Shown: one piece after another, positions 12,204 to 21,697 of the stretch
Numbering within the stretch: position 1 is the stretch's first letter
Layout of the letters: every line of letters starts with the position of its first letter
Assembly: GCA_033439255.1 (NCBI GenBank)
Contig: CM065881.1
Location: 124,001-188,000, forward strand
From: Hericium rajendrae
Taxonomy: Eukaryota; Basidiomycota; Agaricomycetes; Russulales; Hericiaceae
DNA length: 64,000 nucleotides
Reading direction: 5' to 3'
The notes under the pieces: model-generated
Seen by the model: only the letters and a program-made list of their open reading frames with translations
The model's database searches: none
Told to the model about the DNA's origin: nothing
Program-made: the position numbers and the translations under genes

Positions 12204-13075
12204 AGTCTTCTGTGTACTCTTCAGTTTGCTTTACACCACGAGAAAGCTGAGAAGATCGAAGAAGTAGGATACAGAACGATGAAGCCACACACAACCCACG
12301 TTCCAGGGCATAAAAAAAACCTTGGTGCAAGGCGCTAATGATTTCAATCTCACCGCAAGGCCCCTCGACATGAGGCTGCCGGTCCTATTCGGCCAGCTCG
12401 CCGCCAATCTGAGCGCCTGCGCCGGCATCGCGCGCAGGAGACGTTCGTCGTCGCACTGCATATCCTGCACGGACACTTCAGCACGCGCGATACCGCGATC
12501 GCGTGGGCGGGGATCTGCGGCGTGAGCATCGGTTCCGCGTGGATCACAATATGCTAGAGAAGACGGGGTTTGCGGCGGCAGTGCACGGACTGGAGGGGAG
12601 TTTGGGTATCTGTTGAGCAGGGAGGCGGAGGTGGGCGCGATGGAGGTGACATTGGGCGGGCGTAATGTGTGGCGTCGGAGGGAGATGCTGGTGCTGCTGC
12701 TAACGAATGAGTGTATATGTCGTTGCGGCTTACATTCATTTGCGCGGGCCGCATGCATCAGGCAGCGTTGTGTTGGAACAACGCGGTCTCCTGGTACTAT
12801 GGAGTCTCGCTAGACGCATCCGCCGCAGTACAGATGGGGATGAAAGCGAGGTTAGAAGGAACAGGATGGCACTATGTTGGCTTTTGATGGGTTCGCGCCT
12901 CCGTACTGTAGATAGGACACCTATATACCATCAGGGAGTGTAAAGTCACACCTGCCTTGTTTTGATAGCCGTTTTCCTGGGAACACCGGCACACAGGCAC
13001 TGGCAGGTCCAGACAACAAATCCAGCAGCGACGTACATGATAGACCCCGATTATGACAAAACACCCGCATCTACT
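11044..13075. repeat. left arm of inverted repeat around VPS28-POM34
   Basis: Read on the reverse strand, this block matches 15755-18220. It includes the truncated kinase T1, its promoter (12203-12310) and a GC-rich block up to about 13075. Shared landmarks include CCCTGGAACGTGGGTTGTGT, CGCAATATGCTAGA, TTGAGCAGGGAGGCGGAGGT and GGAACAACGCGGTCTC. Indels and substitutions separate the arms, so the duplication is not very recent. The outer ends are the two kinases; the inner ends lie near TAGATGCGGG. Confidence 0.7.
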
Positions 13076-13510
13076 CCAGATCGATATCAAACGATGCGGC
13101 ACAGGCGTTCTGGCATGCACGTGAGTCTTCCGTGAGAGCTCTGTCTTGAGTGGATCGCGACCTGAGTCGTGCTCGAGTGATGGATTCTCTGGCATGCCTG
13201 AGTGGTCCTTGCATCGGGAATTTGCGAGCCAGTAAGCAAAAATCAACGATCAGTCGATCAGTAGTCAGTGTCACTCTCAAAGACAACTCTCAATCAGACG
13301 CTACTTACCGTGAATCCCTATGGATGTTTGTCGGATTTGTTGTTACACAGGGTGAAATTGAGAGGATTGGAAAGCGGGACTTGGAACAATGCGGCCACAC
13401 GCCGAACACATGTTCCAGGGCACGAAGAAATCGGATTAGGTCCACTGCGCTATTGATTCTCAGCTTCGTCTCAATCGTGTGCCATCGATTGCGGCCGAAA
13501 GAACTAGCTG
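13075..13510 (-). pseudogene. 5' fragment of a truncated FunK1 type A gene
   Basis: The reverse strand matches the 5' part of copy T3 (18476-18905), including the upstream GGAAC...GTTCC element, the donor/acceptor pair and the start of exon 2 (GDPL-KTEL-type sequence). The start codon position reads ACG instead of ATG, and kinase homology stops just after the HRLIS segment, where the neighbouring GC-rich block begins. It cannot encode a kinase. It marks the junction between two duplicated blocks. Confidence 0.65.
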
Positions 13511-13791
13511 TAGCTCACAGGGATACAGCAATGCGTAGATGAGGTCTATACTGAAGGCTTGAATATGAAGCTAAATCAAGTTAAGCCGAAGGATATTAAA
13601 TGCCATGCTGCTGGAGAAGGCCGTCAACATTGCAAGATTTGACCATAGTCGTCGTCGTCGCGGACGTTCTCGAACACACGGTCAGCTAGGCGCAAGCTCG
13701 AGGAGGCAGGCCGTTCCCACGGATTCTATACCTCCGCCTCCTCGCAACCATCGTGACATCTTCGCCATGCACAGACCAACGTAAGGTCAAA

Positions 13792-14641
13792 ATGTCTGCA
13801 TCGATCTCCCTGGACGAGGAGGCCCGCCTCTATACCACGAACGCGGAGCGCGAGAAGTACGAATCGCTGGCGACGCTGTACGGCATCATCGTCGCGCTCG
13901 ACTACCTCGAGCGCGCGTACGTCCGCGACGCGGTCACCGCAGCAGAGTGAGTGCTGCCTCCGATTTACTAGGGCTCCTGCTAAGGAGATACGAAGAGGTA
14001 TTCGCCGGCTTGCACGCGGTTGCTATCGCAGTACATGACGATGCTCAAGCTGGTGGGTGACGACGTGCCCAGCATCGAGGAGTTCATGAGCCGGTATCGC
14101 GTGCGTCTGCAGTTGTGGTCTCGCATTGTTTGTCACTGAAGAGTCTTGCCCAGATGGACCACCCGGCTGCGCTGCATCGTCTTAAAGTCGGTGTACCCGC
14201 GACGGTGGAGCACTCCAGCGAAGCCGGCCCAGAAACGGGCAAGTGGGTCGCAGAGACGACGCAGGTATGCATGCAGGCCTTTTCGTCTGCGCCATCTGAC
14301 GACGGCTTTGTTTGTACAGAGCTTCATCACGTTTATGGACGCGCTGAAGCTGCAGCTGCGGGCGAAGGATCAGTTACATCCCATCTTACAGGAGCTTGTG
14401 ACGGGCTTTGCGCGGTTTAAAGGCAGCAAAGATTGGGAGGGGCGTAGCAAGATGGTCGGATGGTAGGCCTTCGTTTGCTCGTTTTATGGGACTTGGGCGC
14501 TGACTGTGGTTGGAAAGGCTGATTACGCTGAACGCTATGAAAGCATCGGAGGAGATCACGGAGGAGCAGTCACGACAGCTACTCTTTGATGTGGACCATG
14601 CATATGCGGAATTCTTCAGGAGCTTGAGCGGCAAAGGGTAG
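13792..14641 (+). CDS. VPS28: VPS28, ESCRT-I subunit
   Basis: This is a cytosolic component of ESCRT-I, which sorts ubiquitinated membrane proteins into multivesicular endosomes. The N-terminal core reads LDEEARLYTTNAEREKYESL and continues through ALDYLERAYVRD, YSPACTRLLSQY and DVPSIEEFMSRYRMDHPAAL. The C-terminal four-helix domain reads FITFMDALKLQLRAKDQLHP, GSKDWEGRSKMVGWL and SEEITEEQSRQLLFDVDHAY. Exons are 13792-13946, 13998-14100, 14154-14264, 14320-14462 and 14518-14641, giving 211 residues, a normal length for the family. The start at 13792 is the first ATG in frame with the conserved N-terminus. It is a single-copy housekeeping gene enclosed by duplicated kinase blocks and looks intact. 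Confidence 0.93.
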
Positions 14642-14898
14642 TCCTCGTCGCATCTAGAAATCGCCGGCAGTCTATTTTTTCCTTGTACCGCTACTGTAAT
14701 AATTATATCAGTCTTTTGCCCCTCCTGAACCATCCACTGAGTGAATCATCACGACGAGATAGTCCTTGCCCGGGCTGCGCGACTGAGACCGACACAAAAC
14801 CGACATGGCCGCAAATGCGATCACGTGGCCACCAGGCCGACTCGTGTTTTCCTCTTCCTGTTCCTCTCCACCACACACATCTCCTCCTCAACTCAAAC

Positions 14899-15749
14899 AT
14901 GTCCACCGCCATTATACCCTCCAGCATGTCAGTGCAAAAATCGCCGGCGTCTCCGACCACATCTCCCAGCTCGATCTCGGACTTTCTGAAGCCACAATAC
15001 TCAGAAGCCGTCGTCCGCCTGAAGAACTCCCTAATCGCCCTCCTCGCCCTCCTCACCCTCACGCACCTCCTCCCAACACCAGCACTCTACACCTCCGCAT
15101 GGCGCCTTTACCGGCGCACACACCAGTCCCCTCTCGAGCACGGCCTCGCAGTCGCAGGTGCGTGGCACCCGCTCTTTCAGCCACCCGCTCACAGACTATG
15201 CAGAGGTGACCGCCGCGGCGCTGCTCCTGCTCAACATCGCGCAGTCCACATGGGCCATCCGCGCGCCACCCGCCGTATACCCGCCCGTGTCGCCCGCGAA
15301 GCCCAAAAAGCCGCTGTACGCGCCCTTGCCCGCCCCCGCGTGGCGCACCACGCCCAAAGGGCTCTCGCCGCACGTGCGCCCTCCCTTTCTCTGCCCCTCT
15401 TTGTCTGTATCGGCCGTGCTTGCTGACTCCGTGCGCGCAGACGACGCCGCAGCGCCAGCGCCCGTTCTCGCCGCCCATGTCCGACCCGCGCAACCTCGCG
15501 CAGTCGTACTCGCTCTCATTCCCCGCGCCCTCGCCCGACGCGTCCTTCGCGTCCTCCGTCTCCCTCCCGCCATCGCCGTCCCCGAGCTCGCCCCTCGCTA
15601 CCTACCGCGGGCGCCGCGGCCCAGGCGTTGGTCGTGCGTCCCTTTGCTGTCTTTCTGCGCTTGTACTGATGTGTGGTGGTGTAGGGCCACTCGACACGTC
15701 GTTGCTCGCGCGGCTTGCGTCTGCCGAGTCGGATGAGGAGGAGAGTTGA
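14899..15749 (+). CDS. POM34-like nuclear pore membrane protein (probable)
   Basis: The four exons 14899-15157, 15204-15373, 15441-15633 and 15685-15749 give 228 residues in one frame. Two hydrophobic segments are visible, SLIALLALLTLTHLL and EVTAAALLLLNIAQSTWAI, separated by a short basic loop. A Pro/Ser-rich tail follows, and the end reads RPLDTSLLARLASAESDEEE. The short N-tail, two membrane spans and low-complexity C-tail, with the family-like ending, fit fungal POM34 nucleoporins, which help anchor the pore complex in the nuclear envelope. This is pattern memory rather than a search result. An unrelated two-span membrane protein is the alternative. It lies 257 bp downstream of VPS28 in the same orientation. 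Confidence 0.62.
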
Positions 15750-15754
15750 GTGGT

Positions 15755-18220
15755 ATTTAGATGCGGGCGTGTCGTCGGATCTCTGGACTATGCAGGGCAC
15801 CTTATTGTAACTGGGGTTTGGAATGTACGTCGCGGCTGGATTTGCTATCTAGATCTGCCAGTGCCTGCATGCCGACGAGAGGATGGGAAAGCCATGGGCT
15901 ACACGGTGCTCCCAGGCAAGCGGCTACCAAGACAAGGGAGATGTGACTTGACGCTCCCTGATGGCATGTAGGTATCCTATCTACAGTATGGAGGCACTAA
16001 CCCATCAAAAGCAAACATGGCGCTATCCTATTCCTTCTAGCCTCGCTTTCATCCCCATCTGTACCCGCGTCAGATGCATCTAGCGAGACTTCGCAGCGCC
16101 AAGAGACCGCGTTGTTCCAGCACGATGCAGTCTGATGCATATGGACCGCGCAAATGAAGGTAAGCAGCCACGGCACACAGTTATTCGCAAGTAGCAGCAA
16201 CCATCTCCCTCCCGCAGCACCGCACCACTCCGGCCCAAAGTTACCTACATCGCGCCCACCTCCGCCTCCCTGCTCAATAGATACCCAAACATCCCTCCAG
16301 CCCGCGCACTGCCGCCTCAAATCCCGTCTTCTAGCATATTGCGATTCTTAGACACAGCAACGCTGAACCGGTGCTCGCGGGGCTAATCCCCCGCCCACGC
16401 GATCGCGATCGCGATATCGCGCACTGAAGTGGCCGTGCAGGATGTGCAGATGCTGCCCATGCAGCGCATGAGGTCTTCGAGGGCTGTTGAGAAATGTACC
16501 TCGGTGGCGGCCCGTGACCAGCGGGCTGATTCGGACTTCGCGGGGAGAATGCATTGCGGAGATCTTCCTGAGATTGTCACATGTGCTATCGCGAGAGTTT
16601 ACGGTAGAGCTTTGGTCAGAGCGGTACGTGCATTCGACTGGAGTAGCGTCTTGCAGTGCACGAAGGTTTCTTTTTTGTGCCCTGGAACGTGGGTTGTGTG
16701 TGGCTTCATTGTTCCGTGTCCTATCTTTCTGACCTTCTCAGTTTTCTCCTAATGTAAAAGGAGACTGACAAGTAATAGTATATACAGAAAGCCATGTGTT
16801 AGAGATACAGTCCGAAATCTACACTCACTGCTAGTTATCTTTTCCTTACGATTATCTCAGCTTACCTGATCACGCGCTGTACACACGATGTCCATAACGA
16901 TTTCCCCGCTTTCCCTCAGTCGTTCATGATCTCGGACTGAAGGTGAGTATGCTCTTTACTACTACGATCTTCATATGATTCTAATCTACCTGTAGGATAC
17001 ACTGTATCCGGTTTCTCTAGCGTCCGACACATTTGTTGCTAACATCATGGTGAGTAGTGTCTGATCCAAGGTTGTCCTCGATAATGACTACTTTACTGAT
17101 GACTTTTCTTGCCGGCTCGCAAATCCCCATCATAAGGATCATGAAGATATGCCAGAGGATCCGTCATCCGAGTGTGATACTCCTCGTGATCTATTCAAGA
17201 CCGAGGTCTCATGGAAGGCCTATGTACATGCCAGAGCGCCCGTGCTCAATCGCTTGACATCGAGCCAAGTTGGTCGTCCTTTATGGGACTACCGATCTGA
17301 TACCGAGCTACTGCAGGGCTTGCTAGATGCCGTAAATGGTGCGCTCTACGAGCATCTTTCTCTTCCCGATTTGATGTCATGAATCTAGTGCACGAGCTCC
17401 TGTGGAAGCATCAAATTATTCCCAGTGATATCAACGCCGAAAGTGTTCTGCTAGCCGAAGATCCCGATGTTCTTGGTGCGACGGGGTTTCTAAGCGACAT
17501 CGAGGCCACCCACATGCCCCAGGATGCAGAGCTTTTCAAGCCAGAATACAGTTCATCTGCAACGAAGGATGAAGGCAACCTTCGACCAATCAGTATCACG
17601 GAAGCTACCAACAAGAGAAAGATGGCTTTTCTGAGACATGGCTGCGCGGCCGTCATTGTACGTCTATTATATGTTGTCTTGTTCTCCATCTCACACGATG
17701 ATAGGGCAACCCTCAGTTCATGGCCATAGAGCTGTTGCAGGCTGCCATCACATCCCAAACCATTCAGCATACAGCCGAACATGATATCGAGTCGTTTACT
17801 TGGGTCTTGGGCTACTGCGTGCTAAGGAAACTCTGTAATAAGGCGTATGCCATCCAGAAAGAAGGTGCAGAGCACAAGTTTATGAATCAATCATTCTCGA
17901 TGGCATTCGAGGAAGAATCAATTGAAGACATTCTGTGGAGCCGGCAGATGGCCAAGCCTTTTGCCTGGTGCGACGATCGGGCCTCTGGGTTCATAGAGCC
18001 CTTCTTTCAAGAGCACATCTCGTCGGCGCTTCGGCTGCTCCTGCAAGATATACTACATATTTATCCCAAAGCGAAACAGAACCGACCACCAAGCGAACGT
18101 CGGACTGGAGTCAGTATATCCCCCCCCGTTGTTCCTCTAACACATTGTACATTGCGGCAAAGAATCCAATATGCCATTGACGAATTACGCATCGACCCTT
18201 CCTGTGACCGGAACCATTAG
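15755..18220. repeat. right arm of inverted repeat around VPS28-POM34
   Basis: This is the inverted partner of 11044-13075. The arm starts about 6 bp after the POM34-like stop, at the sequence TAGATGCGGG. It runs through the GC-rich block (to about 16680), the kinase promoter with GGAACGTGGGTTGTGT, and ends with truncated kinase T2. Open frames in the GC-rich part are not conserved between the two arms, so this block is probably non-coding. Confidence 0.7.
17047..18220 (+). CDS. truncated FunK1 type A, C-lobe only (copy T2)
   Basis: This has the same design as T1 and T3: ATG 17047-17049, then exons 17137-17338, 17389-17657 and 17705-18220, giving 329 residues. The N-terminus is MDHEDMPEDPSSECD and the protein joins FunK1 at SSQVGRPLWDYRSDTELLQG. 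The catalytic loop is IIPSDINAESVLL: the HRD His and Arg are replaced, Asp is kept and Asn of the loop is Glu. There is no glycine loop and no ATP-binding lysine. An internal Met at 17149 is an alternative start. The frame and splice sites are undamaged even though the kinase must be inactive by ordinary criteria. Confidence 0.75.
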
Positions 18221-18415
18221 AAGAGAATCAAAGTATCCAATTTCAATGCTTGTGCGCATTCTGAGACAGGTAGTTCTCGACGGGATCTCAAACTATATGG
18301 CAGGTACCATGGACAACGCGGAGGCGCGAACCCGTTGAATGCAGAGGCTTAATACACAGCGGACGATAACGCGACGAACCATCAGACTAATATCTCGTTT
18401 CCATAAGTATGCCGG
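18221..18415. repeat. copied 3' flank, including the tail of the macro-domain gene
   Basis: This segment matches 19853-20041. Its last bases, read on the minus strand, encode HTYGNEILV followed by a stop, the same ending as the intact macro-domain gene at 20789-20012 (RTYGNEILV). Only about ten codons of that gene were carried along. This shows that the unit T3 plus flank was the source and T2 plus flank the copy. Confidence 0.75.
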
Positions 18416-18669
18416 AAAACAAGTCAGTTTCGTAAGATTGGCATAGGCAGACTAATCTTGATATTCAACCTGCAGCTAGTTCTTTCGGCCGCAATCGATG
18501 GCACACGATTGAAGCGAGGCTGTGGTCAACAGCGCCTTGGTCCTAGCCCTTCTTTCGCGCCCTGAAACATGTGTTCGACGTGTGGTTGCATTGTTCCAAG
18601 TCCCGCTTTCCAACTCTCTCAGTTTCATCCTGGTGTAACAACAAATCCACCGAACATCCATAGGGACTC

Positions 18670-19852
18670 ATGGTGAGTAGCGTCTGATTGAGGGTTGTCT
18701 TTGAGAGTGACCATTGATCGTTGACTTTTGCATACTGGCTCGCACTTGGGCTCGCATGTTCCCGATGCAAGGACCACCCAGGCATGCCAGAGAATCCATC
18801 ACTCGAGCATGACTCAAGTCGCGATCCACTCAAGACAGAGCTCTCACAGGAGACCCATGTACATGCCAGAACGCTTGTGTCCCATCACATGATATCGAGC
18901 CAAGTTGGCCGTCCTCTATGGGACTACCGATCTGACACTGAACTACTGCAAGGGATTCTGGATGCTTTGAATGGTGCGCTCTGTGATCGCCTTTTTCTGC
19001 ACGATTTAATACCTTAGATCTAGTGCACGAGCTGTTATGGAAGCAGCAAATCACTCTCGACGATATCAACTCCGAAAGTATTCTGTTAGCTGAAGATCCC
19101 GATGCTCTTGGTGCGATAGGATTCCTTAGCGACACCGAGGCCGCAAATATGCCTCCGGACACGGCGCTTTTAAAGCCGGGACAGATTTCGTCTGCGACGA
19201 AATACGAAGACAACCTTCGACCAGTCAGTATCACAGAAGTTACCACCGGGAGAAGGATGGCGCTTTCGAGACAAGGTTGCTCGGCTTTCACTGTACGCGT
19301 CGTATGCCTCATCTTCTTCTCCGTCTCACAAGATGACAGGGTAACGTCCAATTTATGGCTGTGAAACTCCTGCGGGCTGCAATCGGTAAACGCTCCGTCC
19401 AACGTACAGCTGAACACGACGTGGAGTCATTTACTTGGGTCTTGGGCTACTGCGTGCTGAGGAAACTCTGCAATAAGGCATACGCCATCCAGAAAGATGG
19501 CGCAGAATGCAAATCTATGAGGGAATCATTCACCACGGCATTCGGAAAACGATCAATTCAAGATGTACTGGCCAGCCGGGAATTGCCTGAGCCTTTTAGT
19601 TGGTGCGATGACCCGACCTTAGAATCCATGGAGCCCTTCTTTCAAGAGCATATCTCGGGGCCGCTTCGAGAGCTGCTGCGAGATTTAGAAAGTCATGCTA
19701 TATCGATGCGGAGAGAGCCGCCACGCGTACACCATGTTGGATTTAGTATGGCCGCTCCTGCCAAACCGCTAACACACTATGCATTGCAGCAAAGAATCCA
19801 GTATGCTATTAACGAATTACGCATCGACCCTTCCTGTAACCGGACTCATTAG
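18670..19852 (+). CDS. truncated FunK1 type A, C-lobe only (copy T3)
   Basis: Coding parts are ATG 18670-18672, 18772-18973, 19024-19292 and 19340-19852, giving 328 residues. The N-terminus is MDHPGMPENPSLEHD. The catalytic loop reads ITLDDINSESILL, so His and Arg of HRD and the loop Asn are gone while Asp remains. The C-terminal family motif EHDVESFTWVLGYCVLRKLC is kept. The first intron is longer (99 nt) than in T1 and T2 (85 and 87). Its 3' flank overlaps the convergent macro-domain gene by design, with the two stop codons about 160 bp apart. Its 5' half was also copied inverted to 13510-13075. Confidence 0.75.
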
Positions 19853-20011
19853 AAGAGATTCCAAATATACACGGTCGTTACTTGTGCACACTCTGAGACA
19901 GGTGTTTCTCGATAGGACCTCAACTACATGGCAGGTACCATGAACAGAGGGAGACCCGAACCCACTGAATACATATGCTTAACACATAGTTGATGATAAC
20001 GCAGCGAAACA

Positions 20012-20789
20012 TCAGACTAATATCTCGTTTCCGTAAGTACGTCGGGAATCGGCCGCATAGCGCTTCGCGTCCGCCCAGCTCAACGAACTCCATTTCTCCG
20101 AGTCTGCAACAGCCTCCGCGAAGTCGCGCACGGCGAGCGCCATCTGCTGCGCGCAGCGCTCCTCCGGCACGCACCCCGAGCCCGTCGCCAAGCCCGTCAT
20201 CAGCACCGTCCGTATCCTCCTATCCTCGCCTTCACCGCCGGCGCTGGCGTTGTGGCGGTCGAGCGCGTTCAGGAGCGCCCACATGCAGTTGTACACGACC
20301 TCGCGGTTCCAGGCGACCACCGATGGAACGCGCATCGTCGGGCAGAGCGCGATGAAGGCGCAGGCGTGCGGGTTGTTGGCGCATGGCGTGTTCGCGAGCG
20401 GGACGAGCGTGCATGTGCCCGGGGGCGCGTAGCCTTTCCATTGTGCGTAGAGGGTGGATTGGGCGATTCGAGTTGGAGCTTCCTTGTCGTCAGGCGGTGC
20501 TAGAGCTTCCGAGAGGAAGTAGTCGAACCTGGAAGCGCCGGCGGTGAATTAAAGTCATATTTATGAGAGTGCTCGAGGAGACGTACCCGCCGTCCAATTT
20601 GCCGTACGAATTAGCGGGCGACACGATGCAGTCGAAATGGTCGTGTGGCGCGGCGAGGTTCTCCAACATGGATTGCACAAAGGTGAACTTGCCTCGGATA
20701 GCTTCCGGGACATGCTGAGCGAAGGCGCGCTGCCATGCATCGATAAGTGTAGGAGAGAGATCCAGGAGAACGAAGGAGAGGCCATCCAT
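20012..20789 (-). CDS. macro-domain protein (ADP-ribose-binding fold)
   Basis: There are two exons on the minus strand, 20789-20587 and 20528-20012, giving 239 residues. The first ends KLDGG and the second resumes FDYFLSEAL. Macro-domain hallmarks are the central strand and ligand loop DCIVSPANSYGKLDGG and the later loop RTVLMTGLATGSGCVPEERC. Macro domains bind or hydrolyse ADP-ribose and related metabolites; whether this one is an eraser or a binder cannot be told. It reads as a single-domain protein with no targeting signal. Its last codons lie in DNA that was also copied downstream of kinase T2. Confidence 0.82.
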
Positions 20790-21697
20790 GCTTGTTGACT
20801 GAGGTCTAGAGGTTGACTGTCATTAATAGTGGCTCTCTCAAGACGGCACGGCTTTTGTATCTGAGCATTGTCCTCGCTCCATCATGATACTAGTAAGCAG
20901 TGTCCACTACTAGTGCCCACAGTCACCTAGTGTCAATCATTTGCCGGTTGAAGGCAGTACAATGGTGGGATCTGACCGGCCCTAAACTTTGTGGGCAGCG
21001 GACCAAATCATTTCGGCACCGCTCATAGGACGAAAATTCAACTTTTGCTACTTTTATGGTGCTAATTGAGGACAATACAGCCGCCGGCGTTCAAGGCGTT
21101 CAATGCTCAACGTCCAACGTTCATCTTCGTCAAGGACACAGTATACCGGATTCATTTAGTATACCTCAGGTTCGTGCGTTTCAATTGTCCTAGCCAATTT
21201 CGGATCAGTCTCGAGGCCCAACGTTGAATCAATGCGGTGCCACACTCCGGTGAGGATACTGGTTAATTCAACCGAAGTCTGCACGGTGGTGCTGCCCTAT
21301 GTGACCTGGGGTGAAGTCAGCGCTCTCAGATGCTACTCCCTATTAATGGGATCCTGAATGGCAGATATCATTAATCTTTTCTTTTGCATTTCTATGTGGT
21401 CCTGTTACTGACGCCTTTCCTCTCCCGACGCTCTAGGATTGGTCATTTGATTATACTTCGGCCGATATCCTGTGTCTCAGGCAAAGGGAGAAGAATCCAT
21501 ATACAAACTGAAACGGGTTCTTTTGGCAGCGATCGATATCGCACGATCAAAACGAAATTCTTCGAATTTGTTCTCTTTGTTTCGGACACCGGAACGTGGT
21601 TTGATCGTGTTGCATTGTTCCTTCCCGGTACCCTTTGTTCGCCCGTCTGGTCCAATCGCAGAGCCCAGTAAACCTGTGCAAAGTCTCACATATAAAT
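20790..21697. other. intergenic and promoter region of FunK1-A2
   Basis: No gene was recognised. The distal part (21380-21697) matches the region upstream of FunK1-A1 at 7440-7735: TTTGGCAG-CGATCGAT-type sequence, TTCGGACACCGGAACGTGG and the final CATATAAATATGGTGAGT. Confidence 0.5.

Noticed and set aside
15997-16554. Minus-strand open frames in the GC-rich block of the right inverted-repeat arm
   Set aside because: The corresponding positions in the left arm (12310-12960) do not keep the same frame, so the block is better treated as non-coding duplicated DNA.
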